Position numbers and translations under genes: made by a program. From the IMG/VR virus record IMGVR_UViG_3300042154_001108, positions 1 through 25,248 of that record: a stretch of DNA of 25,248 nt; one strand, given 5' to 3'. The notes under the pieces were generated by a model. That model did no database searches. It was given only the letters and a program-made list of their open reading frames with translations, and was not told where the DNA came from. Positions 21,829-25,248 of the stretch are shown here, piece after piece; position 1 is the stretch's first letter; every line of letters begins with the position of its first letter. The DNA comes from a virus.

Positions 21829-22032
21829 ATGGCATACCTAAGACAGTCTTATGGTAGATATTCCCTAGATTTATCAGGGGAAGAGCTGAATGCACTAGTA
21901 GACATCATGGAAGAACTACCTTCTATGAACAAAACAGAGCAAGCTATACACTACCAGATAACAAAACACAGGGAATTCATACAACAGGAGGATAAATGGC
22001 ACAGGCAGATAGATAAAGACAGGGGACTGTAA
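21829..22032 (+). CDS. Small early protein with a short strand-helix module
   Basis: The start MAYLRQSYGRYSLDLSGEE at 21829 has AAGGA at good spacing; an in-frame ATG at 21802 lies inside the preceding gene and is rejected. The 67-residue protein has a strand (RYSLDLSGEEL) and then helices ending in a charged tail, KHREFIQQEDKWHRQIDKD. The pattern of a short strand, Ser-x-Glu-Glu and a helix recurs in the small genes at 22388-23029, hinting at a shared fold, but the similarity is weak. Function is unknown. Confidence 0.65.
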   Translation: MAYLRQSYGRYSLDLSGEELNALVDIMEELPSMNKTEQAIHYQITKHREFIQQEDKWHRQIDKDRGL

Positions 22033-22218
22033 CCCACAGACTATTCTCTCAGGACATTCCATCACAAAAAGTTACTAATAGACAGTAATTTTGAGACATT
22101 CGCTGAGATTTAGGCGAGAATTGAGGGAAGTCTTGAGGGATTTTTCGTGTGTGAAAACCTGAACGTTAAATTTGTTCGTTTTATGTCACTTTTTGAACTT
22201 TTTAAACAAAGGAGTTAA
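22033..22218 (+). other. Non-coding gap with direct repeats and weak hairpins
   Basis: No convincing gene fits this 186-base gap. It has two exact TTGAGGGA copies (22121-22128 and 22133-22140, 12 bases apart) and a related TTGAGACA at 22091. A TTACT/AGTAA hairpin followed by TTTT lies at 22072-22092. The end is T-rich and leads to AAAGGAG before the next ATG. It could hold a weak terminator plus a promoter or operator for the genes that follow. No clear sigma-70 promoter was found. Confidence 0.35.
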
Positions 22219-22386
22219 ATGTACAAGAGATTATACTTTGTCCACTGCGAAGACTGTCATCTAGAATACAACTCAGAAGACGTCAACGTATTAAGCGTCA
22301 CTCACAGCCCATTCGGTACTAAATCTGCAAAGTTCGTATGTACCAACTGCAATGAAACTGTTCAATCATTAATCACTGAGGTATAA
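22219..22386 (+). CDS. 55-residue zinc-ribbon-like protein
   Basis: The frame begins MYKRLYFVHCEDCHLEYNSE and ends SLITEV before TAA. Cys10-x2-Cys13 and Cys41-x2-Cys44 (CTNC) form a four-Cys pattern typical of small zinc ribbons, with about 27 residues between the pairs. AAAGGAG lies 5 bases before the ATG, one of the strongest signals in this block, and the next gene starts 2 bases after the stop. It is likely real despite its length. Phage zinc ribbons often bind nucleic acid or host transcription proteins, but here the role is unknown. Confidence 0.75.
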   Translation: MYKRLYFVHCEDCHLEYNSEDVNVLSVTHSPFGTKSAKFVCTNCNETVQSLITEV

Positions 22387-22387
22387 C

Positions 22388-22609
22388 ATGAAAACCATAA
22401 CCAAACGACACAAGCCAATAGCGTTCCAGCAATTCGAATTAACTATGTCAATAGAAACCCAAGAACAATTCTACGATATGATGTCGTTGTTCTCATTCTA
22501 CACGAACATAGCTGACGTCACCAATACAAACAACCCAGTCGTACATAAACGTATAACCGACATCTGTATGTCTATCTATGACGCACTTGAAGCAGAGGAT
22601 CAATACTAA
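22388..22609 (+). CDS. Hypothetical small early protein A of a tandem trio
   Basis: This 73-residue protein begins MKTITKRHKPIAFQQFELTM. A short strand (FQQFELTMSI) is followed by helices with EQFYDMMSLFSFYTNI and KRITDICMSIYDALEAED. The stop overlaps the next start by one base (TAATG). The next two genes have the same size and a similar strand-helix layout, with FQ-aromatic-x-L in this one and the next, so distant duplication is possible. No catalytic or membrane feature is seen. Confidence 0.7.
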   Translation: MKTITKRHKPIAFQQFELTMSIETQEQFYDMMSLFSFYTNIADVTNTNNPVVHKRITDICMSIYDALEAEDQY

Positions 22610-22818
22610 TGGAAGTCTCTAAATGCTCAGATTATCCCACAATCTTCCAACCTTACACTCTAAGAATCAGCGTAAGTAATCTCGAAGAACATAACATATT
22701 AGCGTCTATCTTCATGAACTCTGAAGTAATCGCTAAAGCACTAACCTACCAAGGCTATAACCAGTATGATGAACTTGTAACATTAATCGATAAAATCGGT
22801 AAAGAAATGGATATCTAA
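22609..22818 (+). CDS. Hypothetical small early protein B of a tandem trio
   Basis: The 69-residue protein starts MEVSKCSDYPTIFQPYTLRI. It has a strand (IFQPYTLRISVS) and then helices (NLEEHNILASIFM, DELVTLIDKIGKEMDI). It overlaps the previous stop by one base and lies one base before the next gene, so the three are translationally close. Its FQ-aromatic-x-L stretch and spacing echo the preceding protein. Function is not known. Confidence 0.7.
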   Translation: MEVSKCSDYPTIFQPYTLRISVSNLEEHNILASIFMNSEVIAKALTYQGYNQYDELVTLIDKIGKEMDI

Positions 22819-22819
22819 T

Positions 22820-23029
22820 ATGCAAATCTCCAAAGAAACCCAAGTTAACTACACCATAGTAATGTCCGAAGAAGACGCATTAGTGCTTTTGAACGGCTTA
22901 GGCAAGCTTGACTACCATGAGCTAGCCAGACTATCAGATAACCTTATTTTTGGCTCTGTGATGCATAAACTATATGACGTCCTTGTTAGTAAAATCAAAA
23001 GAGGCTCTATCCTTAAAGATGAATCGTAA
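22820..23029 (+). CDS. Hypothetical small early protein C of a tandem trio
   Basis: The 69-residue protein starts MQISKETQVNYTIVMSEEDA. A strand (VNYTIVMS) leads into a helical region with ALVLLNGLGKLDYHELARL and LYDVLVSKIKRG. The length equals that of the preceding gene, and the strand-Ser-Glu-Glu-helix pattern resembles the gene at 21829. No known domain is recognised. It is one link in a densely packed string of early genes. Confidence 0.7.
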   Translation: MQISKETQVNYTIVMSEEDALVLLNGLGKLDYHELARLSDNLIFGSVMHKLYDVLVSKIKRGSILKDES

Positions 23030-23045
23030 AAAAGGTACATTATCC

Positions 23046-23204
23046 ATGTCAAATGCAAAAGAAATATATGAAGACCTTATCCTGAGAATCAAATCAAAAG
23101 TAAAGTCTGAGATATCCGTAGTCTTTGATGATACAACAGGTATCCAAAAGGCATTCCTTAAAGGCAAACTATTATGGACAAAGAAAGTGAGATTAGACAA
23201 ATGA
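23046..23204 (+). CDS. 52-residue hypothetical early protein
   Basis: The start MSNAKEIYEDLILRIKSKVK at 23046 has AAAAAAGG about 10 bases upstream. An in-frame ATG at 23019 inside the previous gene has a poor ribosome-binding site. The protein has an N-terminal helix, then a strand and turn region (SEISVVFDDTTGIQK) and a Lys-rich end, so it is basic. The last four bases (ATGA) may serve as the start of the next gene. Function is unknown. Confidence 0.6.
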   Translation: MSNAKEIYEDLILRIKSKVKSEISVVFDDTTGIQKAFLKGKLLWTKKVRLDK

Positions 23205-23401
23205 AAACACCTAACTGGGTATTAGTTGATGATCATTACTGTAGTGAATTCGGTGAAACAGTAACTGACTGCATTGAAAGATACAGAAACTCAATGGATG
23301 AAAATGTTGACGTATCTAAACTAACCTTCTATGATCTTGGTCAGCCATACATTGTTGAAACACTTTACACACTAAAAAGGAAAAACCCAATAGAATCATA
23401 A
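23201..23401 (+). CDS. Hypothetical small early protein
   Basis: The 66-residue protein starts MKTPNWVLVDDHYCSEFGET at an ATGA overlap with the previous stop, the common arrangement in this genome. An alternative in-frame ATG at 23174 has AAAGG 9 bases upstream and would add nine residues (MDKESEIRQ). The protein is acidic in the middle and ends in a Lys/Arg-rich segment (LYTLKRKNPIES). No domain is recognised. It is the last plus-strand gene before the convergent small-terminase gene. Confidence 0.65.
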   Translation: MKTPNWVLVDDHYCSEFGETVTDCIERYRNSMDENVDVSKLTFYDLGQPYIVETLYTLKRKNPIES

Positions 23402-23448
23402 ACTTATTTAGCTGGAACCTAATAGGATACTGTCCCTATGATAGTTAA

Positions 23449-23462
23449 TAATATATATATTA
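23449..23462. repeat. Perfect 14-base AT-only palindrome
   Basis: TAATATATATATTA is self-complementary and lies within a run of about 45 bases made almost only of A and T, in the gap between the converging genes. It may be a simple AT-rich spacer, a site of easy melting or a binding site. No replication-origin elements were recognised around it. Confidence 0.3.
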
Positions 23463-23485
23463 ATAAAGTATATTATTAAAGAGTA

Positions 23486-23532
23486 ATAAAAAAGAGAACA
23501 TCAATAGGTAATATACCTAAAGACATTCTCTT
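23486..23532 (-). terminator. Nested-hairpin terminator after the minus-strand small terminase gene
   Basis: On the minus strand AAGAGAA (23532-23526) pairs with TTCTCTT (23498-23492). Inside, after a six-base internal loop on each side, TAGGTA pairs with TACCTA around a three-base loop. The outer arm is followed by T-rich DNA (TTTTTTATT). It starts 12 bases after the stop codon at 23544-23546, as expected for an intrinsic terminator, and would stop antisense reading into the early genes. Confidence 0.7.
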
Positions 23533-23547
23533 ATGACATTCTCTTAA
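23522..23547. repeat. 13-base direct tandem repeat at the 3' end of the small terminase gene
   Basis: GACATTCTCTTA followed by T or A occurs twice in a row at 23522-23534 and 23535-23547. The first copy contains one arm of the terminator hairpin; the second covers the gene stop codon. It could let the hairpin form with alternative arms or simply be a slippage duplication. Confidence 0.6.
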
Positions 23548-23939
23548 GACTTACTATCTAGACCTTCTTCTGAGATAATCCTCTGAAGTTCTTCATCTGA
23601 GAGGTCTGCTGTACGGGTTGTAGTAGTCTGATCAATCCTCTGTAGTTTAGGTTGTTCATACTCTGCTACCATGTTAGCATACCTAGCAGCATCTTCAAAG
23701 TTATCTTGTTGAAGGGCTTGATGCATAGCCATTCTAAGGACATCGAGTGAAGATAGTTGAGGTAAATCTTTCATTACTTCTTGAAAGTTCTTAGCATTCA
23801 ACTTAAATTCTTCTCTGATCTGCTTATTCAACATTCTTGATTGAGTAGCTTTCTTCTGATTCTCTCGAGCTGTCTCTGAAGTAATTAGCTTTAGGTTAGC
23901 AAGAGAGTTAATGTTACGGGTTTTACCACCTGATGACAT
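23544..23939 (-). CDS. Probable terminase small subunit
   Basis: The 131-residue protein has a basic, helical N-terminus (KTRNINSLANLKLITSETAR, a possible DNA-binding part). A central helical region includes LDVLRMAMHQALQQDNFEDAARYANMVAEYEQPK. The C-terminal end is acidic, with the motif ADLSDEELQRIISEEG, which is often seen at the end of phage small terminases. Small terminases recognise the packaging site and activate the large subunit. It is on the minus strand inside plus-strand early genes, about 3.9 kb from the large terminase start. AGGGAG lies 8 bases before the ATG. The assignment comes from sequence style; a different DNA-binding protein is possible. Confidence 0.65.
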   Translation of the reverse strand: MSSGGKTRNINSLANLKLITSETARENQKKATQSRMLNKQIREEFKLNAKNFQEVMKDLPQLSSLDVLRMAMHQALQQDNFEDAARYANMVAEYEQPKLQRIDQTTTTRTADLSDEELQRIISEEGLDSKS

Positions 23940-23967
23940 ATTTATTCTCCCTGTTTGTTAATAATAT

Positions 23968-23989
23968 CTATTAGGAACCGACTAGCGAG
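23968..23989 (-). promoter_or_regulatory. Shared motif upstream of the small terminase gene, candidate late promoter
   Basis: The minus strand holds CTAGTCGGT and then CCTAATAG. It matches 18 of 22 bases of the element before the large terminase gene and lies 28 bases upstream of the ATG at 23939. Two matching elements placed before two terminase genes in the same orientation suggest joint late control. Confidence 0.45.
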
Positions 23990-24036
23990 AAGTATACTTG
24001 AAACATAAATTAAACGTAAATCCATAGGAAAATATC

Positions 24037-24540
24037 ATGACACAAGCAACAAACACACCTAACATCATCATCAAAGACGTAGCCTTGTTCTGGGCTAAAC
24101 TTGATAAACCTGTATCACCTTTTGGTGTTGATCAGTATGAGTTACAAATCCAAGGTGACAAGAAACGTGAGAAAGAGTTCTCTCAGTTCGGCAAAGTTAA
24201 GCCTATTGAAGGCGGTAAAATCTCTGTTAATCTTAAGAAGAAAGCTTTTAAAAAAGATGGTACTGATGCCGCCAAAATAAGAGTTGTAGACTCTGGTAAG
24301 AAAGAACTTAATCCAACATTAATCGGTAATGGTTCTATCGGTAATGTAATGGTGTATTGCTCACCTTATGAGATCAAGCTTCCTAACGGTAAAGTTAGTA
24401 AGTCAGGTATCTCCACCATGTTGGTAGCTGTTCAAGTTACTGATCTTGTTCGCTATGAACGTAAATCTGAAAACTTTGTTGACTTTGATGTTGAAGGTGC
24501 TTCTGTTGATACAGATCAATCCGAAGAAGCAATGTTCTAA
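24037..24540 (+). CDS. Single-stranded DNA-binding protein (T7 gp2.5-like type)
   Basis: The 167-residue protein has an N-terminal beta-rich OB-type domain containing DVALFWAKLDKPVSPFG and DQYELQIQGDKK. Lys/Arg and aromatic residues follow in the middle (NLKKKAFKKDG). Then comes IGNVMVYCSPYEI and the strand STMLVAVQVTDLVRYE. The C-terminal tail is acidic, ending DQSEEAMF. An acidic tail with a terminal Phe is the hallmark of T7 gp2.5 and similar proteins that coordinate polymerase and helicase at the fork. AGGAAA lies upstream, and a strong terminator follows. Homology is inferred from layout and pattern, since no alignment was run. Confidence 0.75.
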   Translation: MTQATNTPNIIIKDVALFWAKLDKPVSPFGVDQYELQIQGDKKREKEFSQFGKVKPIEGGKISVNLKKKAFKKDGTDAAKIRVVDSGKKELNPTLIGNGSIGNVMVYCSPYEIKLPNGKVSKSGISTMLVAVQVTDLVRYERKSENFVDFDVEGASVDTDQSEEAMF

Positions 24541-24552
24541 TCAATCCTAAAT

Positions 24553-24598
24553 TATCCCTTGTGATAGTCCTTAACAGGTCTGTCATAAGGGATTTTTA
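24553..24598 (+). terminator. Rho-independent terminator after the SSB gene
   Basis: ATCCCTT (24554-24560) pairs with AAGGGAT (24587-24593), with further pairs TGA/TCA inside, and is followed by TTTTTATTT. It starts 13 bases after the SSB stop codon. The following gene begins just after it at 24612, so later genes may need readthrough or a new promoter, for which no candidate was found. Confidence 0.75.
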
Positions 24599-24611
24599 TT
24601 TGAAAGGTTAT

Positions 24612-24983
24612 ATGACCAAAGACGAAACATTACGCCTTGCATTGGAGGCGTTGGAATACATGAATGTGACAGCAGAACGTTATGTTGACAAACAAATACC
24701 AGAAAAAGCCATCACCACCATTAAAGAAGCCTTAGCACAACCGGAACAACTTCGTGAAGAAAACGAACGAGTCCATGTAGAAAACAGAAGGCTAATTGAC
24801 CGAATTGAATCGATTGGAGTGCCAATTGGTGTTAATGGTTGGTTAACAACAACAACATCACAGCGCACATGGGTTGATCTAACAGATAAAGAGATTGAAA
24901 TCATTTATGAAAGGTGCAGTGTATGGGACAAATTTAAATACGAACGTATGCTTGAAGCCAAACTCAAAGAGAAAAACACATGA
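24612..24983 (+). CDS. Hypothetical helical early protein
   Basis: The start MTKDETLRLALEALEYMNVT at 24612 has AAAGG upstream; an open extension to 24561 lies over the terminator hairpin. The 123-residue protein is helical. Residues 5-40 include LRLALEALEYMN and EKAITTIKEALAQPEQ, a pattern I recall in many proteins from uncultured freshwater phages. A coiled coil then precedes residues GVPIGVNGWLTT, and the C-terminus is helical and basic. Its job is unknown. Its stop overlaps the next start by 4 bases. Confidence 0.75.
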   Translation: MTKDETLRLALEALEYMNVTAERYVDKQIPEKAITTIKEALAQPEQLREENERVHVENRRLIDRIESIGVPIGVNGWLTTTTSQRTWVDLTDKEIEIIYERCSVWDKFKYERMLEAKLKEKNT

Positions 24984-25180
24984 CACTAATAGACAAATCA
25001 TGTTTTGAAAGAGGTTGTGCTTGTTATGATGACCGTGATGGATATGATACTGTTGAAGTAATCAGGCGTAAATGGATTGGTCTTGATCAAACAACCAAAC
25101 CTGATATCCGACACCAAACTGAAGCTTTCTTCGCTGGTGTACAATGGGCAGAAACTAGACTTAAGGAATTAAACTCATGA
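24980..25180 (+). CDS. Hypothetical small early protein
   Basis: The 66-residue protein starts MTLIDKSCFERGCACYDDRD, with three Cys residues in the first 15 positions. It continues with helical stretches including VEVIRRKWIGLD and EAFFAGVQWAETRLKELNS. The gene overlaps its neighbours by 4 bases on both sides (ATGA). Cys clustering could bind metal, but no known finger is seen. Function is unknown. Confidence 0.7.
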   Translation: MTLIDKSCFERGCACYDDRDGYDTVEVIRRKWIGLDQTTKPDIRHQTEAFFAGVQWAETRLKELNS

Positions 25181-25248
25181 AACTCAATAAAACACAACGT
25201 GACTATGCTGTATCTCGTCTTGCTGACAAAATCGCTCAAAAGCGTAAT
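25177..25248 (+). CDS. Start of a further early gene, cut by the right edge
   Basis: The ATG at 25177 overlaps the previous stop by 4 bases, with AAGGAA about 9 bases upstream. Twenty-four codons are visible (MKLNKTQRDYAVSRLADKIA and four more) with no stop. The Lys/Arg-rich helical start cannot identify the product. Confidence 0.6.
   Translation, partial: MKLNKTQRDYAVSRLADKIAQKRN

Noticed and set aside
23402-23440. ATAGG/CCTAT hairpin as a plus-strand terminator
   Set aside because: The stem is five pairs with no U tract; too weak to call.
23441-23485. AT-rich palindromic region as replication origin
   Set aside because: Only simple AT repetition is seen. There are no iterons, no primase sites and no initiator gene next to it.
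1-25248. tRNA genes, CRISPR arrays, insertion sequences or integrase
   Set aside because: No cloverleaf-like sequence with a CCA-adjacent acceptor stem, no regularly spaced identical repeats, and no transposase or recombinase motif was seen on reading.

Overview
This window is part of the genome of a tailed double-stranded DNA bacteriophage with a short-tailed (podovirus-like) structural set. The major capsid protein looks like the SU10/DUF5309 capsid family, the 304-residue protein looks like the SU10-type head-tail adaptor, and a 751-residue portal, a large terminase, a scaffold and a beta-rich tail protein complete the module. The DNA is AT-rich and genes are tightly packed, often with 4-base ATGA overlaps. 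No integrase, repressor, tRNA or CRISPR was seen, so a lytic lifestyle is likely but not shown. The host cannot be read from the sequence. The gene at 24612 resembles proteins I recall from uncultured freshwater phages, which is weak evidence only.

Layout. Bases 1-19683 are a minus-strand late block, read from right to left: large terminase, three very small proteins, portal, an endonuclease VII-like HNH protein, two small proteins, scaffold, major capsid, two small proteins, adaptor, a 1653-residue tail fibre with a self-cleaving S74 chaperone, two small conserved proteins, a lysis region (several small membrane proteins and a muralytic lysozyme), a probable tail nozzle/stabiliser protein, and a further tail protein that runs off the left edge. 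Terminator-like hairpins follow the portal and capsid genes. Bases 20443-25248 are a plus-strand block of small early-type genes, including a zinc-ribbon protein and a single-stranded-DNA-binding protein with an acidic, phenylalanine-ended tail. A probable small terminase gene (23544-23939) sits inside this block on the minus strand with its own terminator. It shares a 22-base upstream motif with the large terminase gene, which suggests a common late promoter.

The most unusual part is the divergent region at about 19690-20440. From 19897 to 20340 the plus strand is almost free of adenine (7 A in 444 bases by eye), while its flanks are A-rich. Such a tract has almost no stop codons in any of six frames, so open frames there mean little. 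However, the end of one plus frame (to 20363) clearly resembles the ordinary-composition 94-residue protein at 21280-21564. The few A residues kept there are all second-codon-position bases of Asp or Tyr codons, several matching residues conserved in the relative. This looks like a real gene copy purged of adenine, with no ATG and no Shine-Dalgarno sequence inside the tract. I know of no described system that explains it.
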